This document shows positions 47,574 to 56,539 of a stretch of DNA of 64,000 bases, one piece after another. The position numbers and the translations under genes were made by a program. The notes beneath the pieces are model-generated. The model saw only the letters and a program-made list of their open reading frames with translations, ran no database searches and was not told the DNA's origin. Numbering within the stretch: the first letter of the stretch is position 1; each line of letters starts with the position of its first letter. Origin of the DNA: Cellulomonas gelida (GTDB lineage Bacteria > Actinomycetota > Actinomycetes > Actinomycetales > Cellulomonadaceae). The stretch lies in assembly GCF_006538725.1 (NCBI RefSeq), contig NZ_BJLQ01000006.1:1-64000 (forward strand). The letters are read 5' to 3'.

Positions 47574-47579
47574 ACGCTA
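47574..47579 (-). promoter_or_regulatory. Possible -10 of the Ig-repeat gene
   Basis: On the minus strand TAGCGT at 47579-47574 has TTTCCC 17 bases upstream, giving a leader of about 50 bases before ATG 47518. Confidence 0.35.
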
Positions 47580-47692
47580 CGGACCAAGGTCCCGAGGGGA
47601 AACGCCGCGGATCGCCCATGTCGTAATCGCGGGGGTTGCTCCTGGGCCGAACGGGTGACCGAGCGCCCCGCAGGTCGCGGTACGGTCCGACG

Positions 47693-48400
47693 ATGGGGGT
47701 CGTCCTGGTGCACGGGGTCCGCACGTCGCGCACGATGTGGCGCCCTCAGGTCGAGGCGCTCGCGCGGGCGGGCCTCGCGACCGTCGCGGTGGACCTGCCG
47801 GGTCACGGCACGCGCGCGGACGAGCAGTTCACGCTGGACGAGGCGGTCGCGACCGTCGCGCGCGCGGTCGACGCGCTGGGCGGACGGGCGCTCGTCGCCG
47901 GGCTCTCCCTCGGCGGATACGTCTCGATCGCGCACGCCGCGCGCCACCCCGAGCAGGTCGCCGGGCTCGTCGCGGCGGGGTGCTGCACGCGTCCCCGGCG
48001 TGTGCTGGTCGCAGGGTGGGCGACGGTCGCCCGGGGCATCGGCCGGCTGCCCGACGCGGGCGCGGGCCTGAACGAGCGGTTCGCGCGCACCTTCGTCGGC
48101 GAGCAGGCGACCTCCGACCTGGGCGCGGGTGGGTTCGCGCTCGAGGTCATGGGCGACGTGCTGCGTGAGGTCGGTGCGTTCGACCCGGTGGCCGCGCTCG
48201 CCCACGTCCGGGCGCCCGTGTGGCTCGTCAACGGGCGCTGGGACCACTTCCGGGGCGACGAGCAGCAGTTCCTCGCGGCATGCCGCGACGGTCGGCTGGT
48301 CGTCGTGCCGGGGGCGACGCACCTGGTCAGCGTGGTCGCGCCGGTCCGGTTCACGCGCGTGCTGCTCGAGGCGTCCGCCGAGGTGAGCGTCAGTCCGTGA
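47693..48400 (+). CDS. Alpha/beta hydrolase
   Basis: This 235-residue alpha/beta hydrolase has oxyanion region VLVHGVRTSRTMW, nucleophile elbow Ser in VAGLSLGGYVS, acid Asp in NGRWDHFRGDE and His in PGATHLVSVV. The fold matches small esterase/lipase-like enzymes; the substrate is unknown. ATG 47693 is 6 bases after TACGGT (47681-47686), so it is probably leaderless. Its 3' end overlaps the convergent next gene by 11 bases. Confidence 0.85.
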   Translation: MGVVLVHGVRTSRTMWRPQVEALARAGLATVAVDLPGHGTRADEQFTLDEAVATVARAVDALGGRALVAGLSLGGYVSIAHAARHPEQVAGLVAAGCCTRPRRVLVAGWATVARGIGRLPDAGAGLNERFARTFVGEQATSDLGAGGFALEVMGDVLREVGAFDPVAALAHVRAPVWLVNGRWDHFRGDEQQFLAACRDGRLVVVPGATHLVSVVAPVRFTRVLLEASAEVSVSP

Positions 48401-49097
48401 GCTTGGCGTCGTGCATCGCGCTCGCGAACGCCCCGTCGACGTGCACCTGGAGCTGGTCGCCCTCGTAGCGCGTGATCTGCTGGAGCGCACCGCTCTCGGC
48501 CCGGTAGTACACGTGCGGGCTCAGCGGTCCTGGCATGTCCTGGCCCGCGCGCGCGACGCGTGACATGAGGTGCAGCGCGTGCACCACGGTCGCGTCGTGC
48601 AGCACGTGCACCAGGAGGCTCGAGCGCGTCGGCAGGGCGACGAGCGTGCCGAAAGGTCGGTCGGTCAGGCCGACCGACGCGAGCAGCTCGTCGTGCAGCA
48701 GGAGGCGCGAGGCGCCGAAGTGGTCCTCGCTCTCGAACACGTGGACCTCGTGCTCGACGCGCTGGTGCGCGGGAGCGGGCAGGCGGCGCAGCCCGGCGAG
48801 CGCGGCGTCGCCGAGCGCGGCCCACCCGCCGAGGCGGGTGGTGAGCAGGATGTCGACGGTGTCCGGGGTGTCGATCGCGGCGCGCACGCACAGCCCCGCA
48901 CCCAGCGACGGTCCGGCGTCGGGGTCGACGACGGGGAGCTCGGACTCGGCCACGATGCGCGCCACCAGCCGACGCCCGAGCTCGTCGGCCGGGGCCACAG
49001 GCGCCGCGTCATCGAGGACCGACGGGTCGTCGGCGCGCTGCGCGCTCGCGCGCGGGGACTGCTCGGGCTCGTCGGGTCGACGCGTGAACCAGGCCAT
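48390..49097 (-). CDS. Unknown protein, paralogue A of a tandem pair
   Basis: This 235-residue soluble protein has an acidic, low-complexity N-terminus (1-40). The C-terminal half (FGTLVALPTRSSLLVHVLHD, LHLMSRVARAGQDMPG, QITRYEGDQLQVHVDGAFA) is clearly like the next gene upstream. I know no family for it. ATG 49097 lies 7 bases from minus-strand TACGGT (49110-49105), so it is probably leaderless. Confidence 0.7.
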   Translation of the reverse strand: MAWFTRRPDEPEQSPRASAQRADDPSVLDDAAPVAPADELGRRLVARIVAESELPVVDPDAGPSLGAGLCVRAAIDTPDTVDILLTTRLGGWAALGDAALAGLRRLPAPAHQRVEHEVHVFESEDHFGASRLLLHDELLASVGLTDRPFGTLVALPTRSSLLVHVLHDATVVHALHLMSRVARAGQDMPGPLSPHVYYRAESGALQQITRYEGDQLQVHVDGAFASAMHDAKLTD

Positions 49098-49123
49098 GGC
49101 GAGGACCGTAACGTGTGCCCGGC

Positions 49124-49723
49124 TCAGCCCCGGCGTCGGCGTGCCGCCCGGCGCGCGCGCCGGCTGCGGTCGACGAGCCCCAGCCCGGCGAGCGTGTCCG
49201 CGAACCGTCCCTCGATGCGCACCTGCACCTCGTCGTCCGCGTGCTCGGTGATGCGCTGCAACCCGCCGTCGACGTCGCGGAAGTACACGTCCGCGCTGAT
49301 GGCCCCGGCCTCCGAGGACCGCATCCGGGCGACCGTGGCCATGAGGTGCGCGGCGCGCAGGACCTGCTCGTCGCGCACGACGTGCACGAGCAGGGCCCGG
49401 GGGTCCGGCAGCGCCACGAGCGTGCCGTGGGTCAGGTCGTCCACGCCGACACCCGCCAGGACGTCCTCGAGGACCAGGACCAGGCTCGCGGTGCGGTCGT
49501 CGCCCGAGAAAGCGTGCATCGCGTGGCTGGCGACCTGGTGCTCGCGCGCCGGCAGGGCACGCAGCGCGGCGAGATCGTCGTCGGTGGGGACGTGCGCGCC
49601 GGCCGGTTCGACGAGCGCGGGCACACCGTCGCGCAGCACGACGACCACCTCGGTGGGCTCGGGTGCGGCGTCGTCGGCGACCGCGGCCTCGTCGTCCGCG
49701 GGCGCGGGGGGATCAGTCGCCAT
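49124..49723 (-). CDS. Unknown protein, paralogue B of a tandem pair
   Basis: This 199-residue protein shares with its neighbour the blocks HGTLVALPDPRALLVHVVRD, AAHLMATVARMRSSEAG and RITEHADDEVQVRIEGRFAD. It ends in a very basic tail (RRARRAARRRRG), which could bind nucleic acid. ATG 49723 is 8 bases from a minus-strand TAGGGT. No function can be assigned. Confidence 0.65.
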   Translation of the reverse strand: MATDPPAPADDEAAVADDAAPEPTEVVVVLRDGVPALVEPAGAHVPTDDDLAALRALPAREHQVASHAMHAFSGDDRTASLVLVLEDVLAGVGVDDLTHGTLVALPDPRALLVHVVRDEQVLRAAHLMATVARMRSSEAGAISADVYFRDVDGGLQRITEHADDEVQVRIEGRFADTLAGLGLVDRSRRARRAARRRRG

Positions 49724-49757
49724 GATGTCCGACCCTACCCATCCGTGGGCCTGACGA

Positions 49758-50522
49758 TCAGCCCGCGGTGAGGGTCCAGGCGCGCACGCCGCCGACGATC
49801 CCGGCCTGGTTCGGCACCACGACGACCTCGTCGCCGAGCCGGTCCAGCACGTTCGGCGTGACGTGCCGCGCGTTGCCGCCACCGAGGTACACCCGGTCCC
49901 AGTGGAAGACGGGCCGGAACCCCTCGACGACGCGCTGCACGCGCCGCGCCCACAGCGCGTTGCCGAGGCGTCGGCGCTCGGGCTGGCCGATGTACTCGTC
50001 GTACGTGACACCGCGCCGCACGGGTGCGTGGGACAGCTCCAGGTGCGGGGCGAGGCGCCCGCCGTCGAAGAGTGCGGACCCCAGGCCGGTGCCGAGGGTC
50101 AGCACGAGCTCCAGCCCGGTCCCGGAGACCACACCGGCGCCGTGCACCTCCGCGTCGTTCAGCACGATCGTCGGCAGGCCGAGCCGCGACTCGAGCGCCG
50201 CCCGTACGTCGCACCCGGACCACGCGACGACGAGCGCGGGGTCGACGCTCGAGCGCGGGCCGCTGCGGGTCACGTAGTGCGGCGTCGCGACGACCACGCC
50301 GTGCCGGATCATGCCCGGCATGCCGACGGTCACCCGGTCGGCCGGCGGGAGGTCCGCGGCGATCGCCGCGATCGTCTCCACGAGACGCTGCGGGGGCAGG
50401 GGGTAGGGCGTGGGCACCCGCAGCGCGGGCGCGTGCAGCGTGCCGGCGGCGTCGAGCACCGACGCCTTGATGCCGCCGCCACCGCAGTCGACGGCGAGCG
50501 TGTACGGGTCCTGACCGGGCAC
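49758..50522 (-). CDS. ROK-like sugar kinase, polyphosphate-glucokinase-like
   Basis: This 254-residue protein has the actin-like kinase layout: phosphate-1 loop AVDCGGGGIKASVLD, catalytic Asp in TIVLNDAEVHGAG, phosphate-2 loop LTLGTGLGSALFDGG, and adenosine region YLGGGNARHV. It lacks the CXCGXXGCXE zinc motif of classic ROK repressors and sugar kinases, as polyphosphate glucokinases do. GTG 50522 is 6 bases from minus-strand TAGCGT. The substrate is unproven. Confidence 0.7.
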   Translation of the reverse strand: MPGQDPYTLAVDCGGGGIKASVLDAAGTLHAPALRVPTPYPLPPQRLVETIAAIAADLPPADRVTVGMPGMIRHGVVVATPHYVTRSGPRSSVDPALVVAWSGCDVRAALESRLGLPTIVLNDAEVHGAGVVSGTGLELVLTLGTGLGSALFDGGRLAPHLELSHAPVRRGVTYDEYIGQPERRRLGNALWARRVQRVVEGFRPVFHWDRVYLGGGNARHVTPNVLDRLGDEVVVVPNQAGIVGGVRAWTLTAG

Positions 50523-50528
50523 GGGCCC

Positions 50529-50558
50529 ACGCTAGTGCGCGCGGGCGCCCGGTACCGT
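50529..50558. promoter_or_regulatory. Back-to-back -10 elements for the ROK gene and truA
   Basis: TAGCGT on the minus strand (50534-50529) and TACCGT on the plus strand (50553-50558) lie in a 43-base gap between two divergent start codons. Both give leaderless transcripts, and the two promoters must overlap. Confidence 0.5.
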
Positions 50559-50565
50559 GGCGGGC

Positions 50566-51456
50566 GTGACCGTCCGCCTGCGCCTCGACCTCGCGTACGA
50601 CGGCACCGACTTCGCCGGGTGGGCGCGCCAGCCCGCGCTGCGCACGGTGCAGGGGGCCCTCGAGGACGCGCTCGCGACGATCCTGCGCACCGGACCGCGC
50701 GGCCTGGCGGCGCCGCGCCTCGTCGTCGCCGGCCGCACCGACGCGGGGGTGCACGCCCGGGGGCAGGTCGCGCACGTCGACGTCGACGACGACGCGCTCG
50801 CGGCCGCTCGAGGGCGCAGCGAGCGCGACCCGCTCGACGCGCTGACCACCCGGCTCGCGGGCGTGCTGCCCGCCGACCTCGTCGTGCACCGTGCGAGCCT
50901 CGCGCCGGTCGGCTTCGACGCGCGCTTCTCGGCGCTGCGCCGCCGCTACGCCTACCGGGTGTGCGACACGGCCGCCGCGCGCGACCCGCTGACCCGCTCG
51001 CACGTCCTGTGGCACGCACGCTTGCTCGACGTCGACGCGATGCAAGAGGCCGCGGACGCGCTCGTCGGGCTGCACGACTTCGCGGCGTACTGCAAGCCGC
51101 GTCCGGACGCCACGACGATCCGCACGCTCGAGCGCTTCGCGTGGTCCCGTCCGGCCGACGGGCCGGATGCCGGGCTCGTCGTCGCGACCGTGCAGGCCGA
51201 CGCGTTCTGCCACTCGATGGTCCGCTCGCTGGTCGGTGCGAGCCTCGCAGTGGGCGAGGGCCGCAGGCCGGTGACCTGGCCGGGCGACCTGCTCGCGGCG
51301 CGTCGTCGCGACGCGGCCGCGCACGTCGTGGCGGCGCACGGGCTCACGCTCGAGCACGTCGAGTACCCGCCCGACGACGCGCTCGCCGCACGCGCCGACC
51401 GCACGCGCGCCCGGCGCGGCGAGCACGAGGTGACGCGCGCCGACGGGTGCTGCTGA
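50566..51456 (+). CDS. truA: tRNA pseudouridine(38-40) synthase
   Basis: This 296-residue enzyme modifies the anticodon arm. The start VRLRLDLAYDGTDFAGWARQ and the catalytic Asp in VVAGRTDAGVHARGQVAHVD are clear, with later FCHSMVRSLVGASLAVGEGR. I chose GTG 50566 over 50557 because the latter lies within the -10 element. truA follows rplQ directly in many actinobacteria; here 8 kb separates them. Confidence 0.93.
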   Translation: MTVRLRLDLAYDGTDFAGWARQPALRTVQGALEDALATILRTGPRGLAAPRLVVAGRTDAGVHARGQVAHVDVDDDALAAARGRSERDPLDALTTRLAGVLPADLVVHRASLAPVGFDARFSALRRRYAYRVCDTAAARDPLTRSHVLWHARLLDVDAMQEAADALVGLHDFAAYCKPRPDATTIRTLERFAWSRPADGPDAGLVVATVQADAFCHSMVRSLVGASLAVGEGRRPVTWPGDLLAARRRDAAAHVVAAHGLTLEHVEYPPDDALAARADRTRARRGEHEVTRADGCC

Positions 51457-51522
51457 GAGGCTCTCGCGCGTCCGGGAGACGATGGACGACGACGAACGGA
51501 CGACGAAGTGAAGGGCGAAGGC

Positions 51523-52224
51523 ATGGTGACGCAGACGCAGGCCGCCGTCGCGGACGTGCTCGCCGAGCTCGCCGCGCTCGAGGACCCGAAGATCCGCGCG
51601 GTCAACGAGCGCCACGGCGACGACCACGGCGTGAACCTCACCCGGCTGCGCGCCGTGGCGAAGCGGCTGAAGACCGACCAGGACCTCGCGGGCCGCCTGT
51701 GGACGACCGGTGACACCGCCGCGCGCCTCGTCGCGATCCTCATCAGCCGACCGAGGGCGTACCGCGCCGACGAGCTCGACGCCATGCTCCGCGACGCGCG
51801 CGTGCCCAAGGTGCACGGGTGGCTGCTGAGCTACGTCGTGCGCAAGAGCCCGCACGTCGAGGAGCTGCGCGTGCTGTGGTTCGACGACCCCGACCCGGTC
51901 GTGGCGAGCGCGGGGTGGGCCCTGACGAGCGACCGCGTCGCCCGGGCCCCGGACGGACTCGACCTGACCGGGCTGCTCGACCGCATCGAGGCCGACATGC
52001 GTGACGCGCCCGAGCGTCTGCAGTGGGCGATGAACGAGTGCCTCGCGACGATCGGCATCCACCACCCGGAGCTGCGCGCCCGGGCGATCGACATCGGTGA
52101 GCGTCTCGAGGTGCTCAAGGACTACCCGACCCCTGCGGGGTGCACGTCGCCGTTCGCGCCGGTCTGGATCGGCGAGATGGTGCGCCGCCAGGCGCTGGCA
52201 CCGGCCCCCTCCGCACGTTCCTGA
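51523..52224 (+). CDS. AlkD-like DNA alkylation repair (HEAT-like) protein
   Basis: This 233-residue all-helical protein has the AlkD-family pattern: DPKIRAVNERHGDDHGVNLT, RLRAVAKRLKTDQDLAGRLW and VVASAGWALTSDRV. Family members excise alkylated bases; residues for activity are not certain here. I chose ATG 51523 after GAAGGGCGAAGG; GTG 51508 is an alternative. Confidence 0.7.
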   Translation: MVTQTQAAVADVLAELAALEDPKIRAVNERHGDDHGVNLTRLRAVAKRLKTDQDLAGRLWTTGDTAARLVAILISRPRAYRADELDAMLRDARVPKVHGWLLSYVVRKSPHVEELRVLWFDDPDPVVASAGWALTSDRVARAPDGLDLTGLLDRIEADMRDAPERLQWAMNECLATIGIHHPELRARAIDIGERLEVLKDYPTPAGCTSPFAPVWIGEMVRRQALAPAPSARS

Positions 52225-52288
52225 CGCGCGTGCCGCGCGCCCGGCCGGGTGGTGCGGGAGGCTGATCCCGAGCGAAGGAGGCCGTGCC

Positions 52289-55063
52289 ATGACCGTCGCC
52301 CCGCCCGAGGTCGGCGCCGCGCTGCTCGCGCACGCCGAGCCGCCCGAGGAGGTCCTCGCCGCGCTCGCCTCGACGTCCGACGGGCTGGCCGACGACGAGG
52401 CGAGGCGCCGGCTCGCGCAGGTCGGGCCCAACCGGCTCCCCGAGGCGCCGCGCCCGAACGTGGTGCTGCGGTTCCTCGGTCACTTCGACGACGTCCTCAT
52501 CTACATCCTGCTCGCGGCCGCGGTGCTCAAGGCGATCCTCGGCGACTGGGTCGACTTCACGGTCATCCTCGTCGTCGCGGTCGCGAACGCGGTCGTGGGG
52601 TTCGTCCAGGAGGGGCGCGCGGACAAGGCGCTCGCGGGCATCGCGACGATGCTCTCGCTCGAGGCCGATGCGCGGCGTGACGGCGAGTGGCGCTCGGTGC
52701 CCGCGGACGACCTCGTGCCGGGGGACGTCGTGCGCGTCCGCTCGGGCGACCGGGTGCCGGCGGACGTCCGGCTCCTCGACTCGACCACGTTGCAGGTCGA
52801 GGAGGCCGCGCTCACGGGGGAGTCCGTCCCCGCGGTCAAGGAGGTCGCGGCGGTGGGCGCCGACGCGGGTGTGGGTGACCGCAGCTCGATGCTGTTCTCC
52901 GGCACGATCGTCACCGCGGGGCGAGGGACCGGTGTCGTGGTCGCGACGGGCCCGGCCACGCAGATCGGGCGGATCCAGGAGCTCGTCGCCGGGGTGGACC
53001 ACCTCGACACCCCGCTGACCCGCCAGCTCGCGCGGCTCGGCAAGCAGCTCAGCCTGCTGATCCTGCTCATGGCCGGCGCGATGCTCGTCATCGGGCGCGT
53101 GATCCACAGCTTCGCGCTCGACGAGCTGGTCTCCGCGGCGATCGGGTTCGCGGTCGCGGCGGTTCCCGAGGGCCTGCCCGCGCTCGTCACCGTGACCCTC
53201 GCCCTCGGCGTGCAGCAGATGGCCCGCCGGAACGCGATCACGCGCAAGCTCACGGCGGTCGAAGGGTTGGGCTCGGTCACGACGATCTGCTCGGACAAGA
53301 CCGGGACGCTGACCCGCAACGAGATGACCGCGCGGACCGTGGTCACCGCGCACGGTCGCTACGACGTCGACGGCCTCGGCTACGAGCCCGTCGGCGCCGT
53401 GCGGGTGCAGGGCTCTGCTCAGAGGCAGGACGCCGTGCCCGGGGACGGCGCTCCGGGCGACTCGACGGACGCGCCGCTCGACCTCGCGCGTCACGGCGAC
53501 CTGGCCGACCTCGTCGTCGCCGGACAGCTGTGCAACGACGCGCGCGTCGTCCGGACCGACGGCCGGTGGGGGATCGTCGGCCAGCCGACCGAGGCCGCGA
53601 TCGTCGTGCTCGCGCTCAAGGTGGGGCTCACGGCCGACGCGACGCGGCTCGCAGTCGTGCCGTTCGAGTCCTCGACCAAGTTCTCCGCGACGCTCGACGA
53701 GCTCGCCGACGGCACCCGGTTCGTGCACGTGCTCGGCGCGCCCGACCGGCTCCTCGAGCGGTGCACGACGCAGCGCACGCAGGCCGGTCCGGCGCCGCTG
53801 GACGCCGCGCGCTGGCACGCAGCGATCGACGAGCTCGGCGCGCAGGGGCTGCGGGTCCTCGCGGCGGCCCGCCGCCCGGCGCCCGGCGAGGACGCGCTCG
53901 CGGCCGACGACGTGGGCAGCCGCCTCGAGTTCCTCGGGCTCGTCGGGATCGTCGACCCGCCGCGTCCGGAGGCGGTGGCCGCCATCGCGGACTGCCACCG
54001 CGCGGGCATCAAGGTCAAGATGATCACCGGCGACCACCCGGGGACGGCGCTGGCGATCGCGCGTGAGCTGGGGATCGTCGACGTGGGCGAGGCTCGCGGC
54101 GACGACGAGGTCGAGGTGCTCACCGGCGCCGAGCTGGAGGCCATGACCAACGAGCAGCTGCGGCGCCGGGTACGCGGCGTGGACGTGTTCGCGCGCACGT
54201 CGCCCGAGCACAAGATCCGGATCGTGCGCGCGCTGCAGTCGCACCGCGAGGTCGTCGCGATGACGGGGGACGGCGTCAACGACGCACCCGCGCTGACGCG
54301 GGCGGACATCGGCATCGCGATGGGCATCAAGGGGACGGAGGCCACCAAGGAGGCCGCGGACATCGTTCTCGCCGACGACAACTTCGCGACGATCGAGCGC
54401 GCGGTCGAGGAGGGTCGCCGGATCTACGACAACATCCGCAAGTCGGTGGCGTTCCTGCTGCCGACGAACGGCGCGCAGTCGCTCGTCATCCTCGTCGCGG
54501 TGCTGCTCGGCCTGTCGCTGCCGCTGTCGCCCGTGCAGATCCTGTGGATCAACCTCGTCACCGCGGTCACGCTGTCGCTCGCCCTCGCCGGCGAGCCCGC
54601 GGAGCCTGACATCATGACGCGGCGCCCGCGCTCGCCCGACGAGCACGTCGTCTCGGCCCGGTCGCTCGCGCTCGTGCTGTTCGCGTCCGTGGTCATCGGC
54701 GGCGCGACGCTCGCGGTGTACCTGCTGGAGCGGCACCGGCTCGGCGCCGCCGACGCGCACGCGCAGACCGTCGCGGTCGCGATGCTCGCGTTCGCGCAGC
54801 TCGCGTACCTGTTCAGCTGCCGGTTCCTGGGGTCGACGAGCCTGACGTGGCGCGTGCTCGTCGGCAACCGGCTGGTGTGGATCGCGGCAGGCGCGCTGGT
54901 CGTGCTCCAGCTCGTGTTCACCTACGCGCCGTTCATGAACGACTGGTTCGACTCCGCGCCGATCGAGCCGCGCGACTGGGGGATCACGATCGTGGGCGCG
55001 GTGGTCGTCTTCCTGCTCGTCGAGGGTGCCAAGGCGGTCACGCGACGCGTCATGCGCCCGTGA
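52289..55063 (+). CDS. P2-type cation-transporting ATPase
   Basis: This 924-residue membrane pump has TGES in the actuator domain, phosphorylated Asp in CSDKTGTLTRNE, PEGLP in helix M4, MITGDHPGTA and TGDGVNDAPALTRAD hinge motifs, and about ten membrane helices. M6 reads NLVTAVTLSLALAGEP, unlike classic SERCA, so the ion (Ca, Mg, Na or other) is open. The nucleotide domain has a Gly/Asp-rich insertion near residue 380. GAAGGAGG precedes ATG 52289. It ends 4 bases from the convergent CAP gene. Confidence 0.88.
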   Translation: MTVAPPEVGAALLAHAEPPEEVLAALASTSDGLADDEARRRLAQVGPNRLPEAPRPNVVLRFLGHFDDVLIYILLAAAVLKAILGDWVDFTVILVVAVANAVVGFVQEGRADKALAGIATMLSLEADARRDGEWRSVPADDLVPGDVVRVRSGDRVPADVRLLDSTTLQVEEAALTGESVPAVKEVAAVGADAGVGDRSSMLFSGTIVTAGRGTGVVVATGPATQIGRIQELVAGVDHLDTPLTRQLARLGKQLSLLILLMAGAMLVIGRVIHSFALDELVSAAIGFAVAAVPEGLPALVTVTLALGVQQMARRNAITRKLTAVEGLGSVTTICSDKTGTLTRNEMTARTVVTAHGRYDVDGLGYEPVGAVRVQGSAQRQDAVPGDGAPGDSTDAPLDLARHGDLADLVVAGQLCNDARVVRTDGRWGIVGQPTEAAIVVLALKVGLTADATRLAVVPFESSTKFSATLDELADGTRFVHVLGAPDRLLERCTTQRTQAGPAPLDAARWHAAIDELGAQGLRVLAAARRPAPGEDALAADDVGSRLEFLGLVGIVDPPRPEAVAAIADCHRAGIKVKMITGDHPGTALAIARELGIVDVGEARGDDEVEVLTGAELEAMTNEQLRRRVRGVDVFARTSPEHKIRIVRALQSHREVVAMTGDGVNDAPALTRADIGIAMGIKGTEATKEAADIVLADDNFATIERAVEEGRRIYDNIRKSVAFLLPTNGAQSLVILVAVLLGLSLPLSPVQILWINLVTAVTLSLALAGEPAEPDIMTRRPRSPDEHVVSARSLALVLFASVVIGGATLAVYLLERHRLGAADAHAQTVAVAMLAFAQLAYLFSCRFLGSTSLTWRVLVGNRLVWIAAGALVVLQLVFTYAPFMNDWFDSAPIEPRDWGITIVGAVVVFLLVEGAKAVTRRVMRP

Positions 55064-55067
55064 GCCA

Positions 55068-55925
55068 TCAGCCGAGGAACACCTGGGCGCACAACGGGCC
55101 GCGGTCGCTCGGCACGCACCCCACGCCGATCGACGTGAACAGGCGCTGCAGGAGGTTCGCGCGGTGCCCGGGCGAGGCCAGCCACCCGTCGACGGTGGCC
55201 CGCGCGCTCGGGTAGCCCAGCGCCAGGTTCTCCCCGACGGTCCCGACGTCGCACGCGTCGACGATCTCGTCGAGCGGGTCGTGCTCGAAGCGGTCCTCGG
55301 CGACCAGGACGCTCGCCCGGTGCACCGCCTGCTCGGTCGCGCACGGCGAGACCGCGAGCTCGGGCAGGCCCGCGTCGCGGCGCGCGGCGTTCGTCAGCGC
55401 GACGATCTCGTCGGCGAGCGCGGTGTCGGTCTCGGGCACGGGTGGTGCCTGCGGCGCGGGGGAGGGCGCGGGTGCGGCGGCGGTCGTCGGGCTGACCGGT
55501 GGCGCCGAGGGGGCGGACGAAGGCGAGGACGACGAGCCGGTGCCGGGCGCGCTGCCGTCGCTGGCCGACGACGGGGCCGCCGACCGGGACGGTGCCGCAT
55601 CCGCATCTGCCGGGGGTGTGGCCGGGTCGGCGTCGCGCGTCGTCGACCTGCTCGCGGGCCGCGGCGACCCCGCCGCGGCCCCGGGCCGGTCGGGCGCCTC
55701 CGCACCGGCGCTCACCCCCGTGGCACGGACCTGCTCGGCACCCGAGCCGCCGCCCGCACCACTGCCCGGGGCGAGCAGGAGGGGAACGCCGAGGACGGCG
55801 ACGACCACCACCGCGAGGGTGGCCGCGGCCTCGGCGAGGCGACGGCGGCGGGTCGCGCGGGCGCGTCGCCAGGCGTGGTGGCGGCGCAGGTCGCGGCGCC
55901 GCGGGTCGATCGGGGGAATCGCCAC
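55068..55925 (-). CDS. Membrane-anchored CAP (SCP/PR1) domain protein
   Basis: This 285-residue protein has a basic N-terminus, one membrane helix (about 31-52), a Ser/Pro/Ala linker of about 110 residues and a CAP domain: LADEIVALTNAARRDAGLPEL, then RFEHDP, VGENLALGY and GWLASPGHRANLL. Two cysteines near the end may bond. Function outside the cell is unknown. GTG 55925 lies 7 bases from minus-strand TAACGT (55938-55933), so it is probably leaderless. Confidence 0.85.
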   Translation of the reverse strand: MAIPPIDPRRRDLRRHHAWRRARATRRRRLAEAAATLAVVVVAVLGVPLLLAPGSGAGGGSGAEQVRATGVSAGAEAPDRPGAAAGSPRPASRSTTRDADPATPPADADAAPSRSAAPSSASDGSAPGTGSSSSPSSAPSAPPVSPTTAAAPAPSPAPQAPPVPETDTALADEIVALTNAARRDAGLPELAVSPCATEQAVHRASVLVAEDRFEHDPLDEIVDACDVGTVGENLALGYPSARATVDGWLASPGHRANLLQRLFTSIGVGCVPSDRGPLCAQVFLG

Positions 55926-56018
55926 GAACCGGACGTTATCGGATCGTGACCTGCGGGGGAACGGGTTCCGCGTGCGGGTTCGCGTGGTGCCGCTCGGCTG
56001 AGCGCGGGGGAGGCGCCG

Positions 56019-56453
56019 TCAGTCCTCGTCGCGGTAGCTCTGGTCGACGTAGACCTCGTCGACCAGGTGCATCGCGGCCTCCTCGGCGCTCGCGGCCCCG
56101 CCCGAGACACCCTCGTCGCGCGCGAACGCGTCGGTGCCGCCCGCCTCGACCGCGTCGTCGTCGGCCGTGAGGCGCCCCGCGCGGTCCTGCTCGCGGTCGC
56201 CCGTGACGCGCGGCGGGGCCTCCCAGACCTCGGGCTCCTCCTGCGTGATGCGCTGGTCGATCGTCTCGCGGTGCTTCTCCTCCCACGGGGTCTCGCCGTA
56301 GTGGGAGCGGTTGTCGCGCTCGGGCGGGGAGTAGCCCTCGTCGAGCAGGTCGTCGACGCCGCGTTCGATCAGGGTGTCCTCGCGCGAGAGCTGGTCGCTG
56401 TCGCCGTCGGAACCCGTGGCCGGGTCGAAGCTGGTGCCGGGCGTGTCGCTCAT
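56019..56453 (-). CDS. DUF5709 family protein
   Basis: This 144-residue acidic protein, probably disordered, begins with SDQLSREDTLIERGVDDLLD and then has EGYSPPERDNRSHYGETPWE and ETIDQRITQEEPEVW. This matches the actinobacterial DUF5709 family, whose role is not known. There is no signal peptide. Confidence 0.8.
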   Translation of the reverse strand: MSDTPGTSFDPATGSDGDSDQLSREDTLIERGVDDLLDEGYSPPERDNRSHYGETPWEEKHRETIDQRITQEEPEVWEAPPRVTGDREQDRAGRLTADDDAVEAGGTDAFARDEGVSGGAASAEEAAMHLVDEVYVDQSYRDED

Positions 56454-56502
56454 GTCACGACGATGTCACCGAGTGACGCAGGTCGCCACCCCCGCAAAGT
56501 CC

Positions 56503-56532
56503 TTGGTCCGCTCGTCGTGCGCGCCGCACACT
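56503..56532 (+). promoter_or_regulatory. Promoter of the ABC-F gene, leaderless
   Basis: TTGGTC at 56503-56508 and CACACT at 56527-56532 are 18 bases apart, and the -10 ends 7 bases before ATG 56540. This is one of the few leaderless cases here with both elements visible. Confidence 0.5.
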
Positions 56533-56539
56533 GGCCTGC

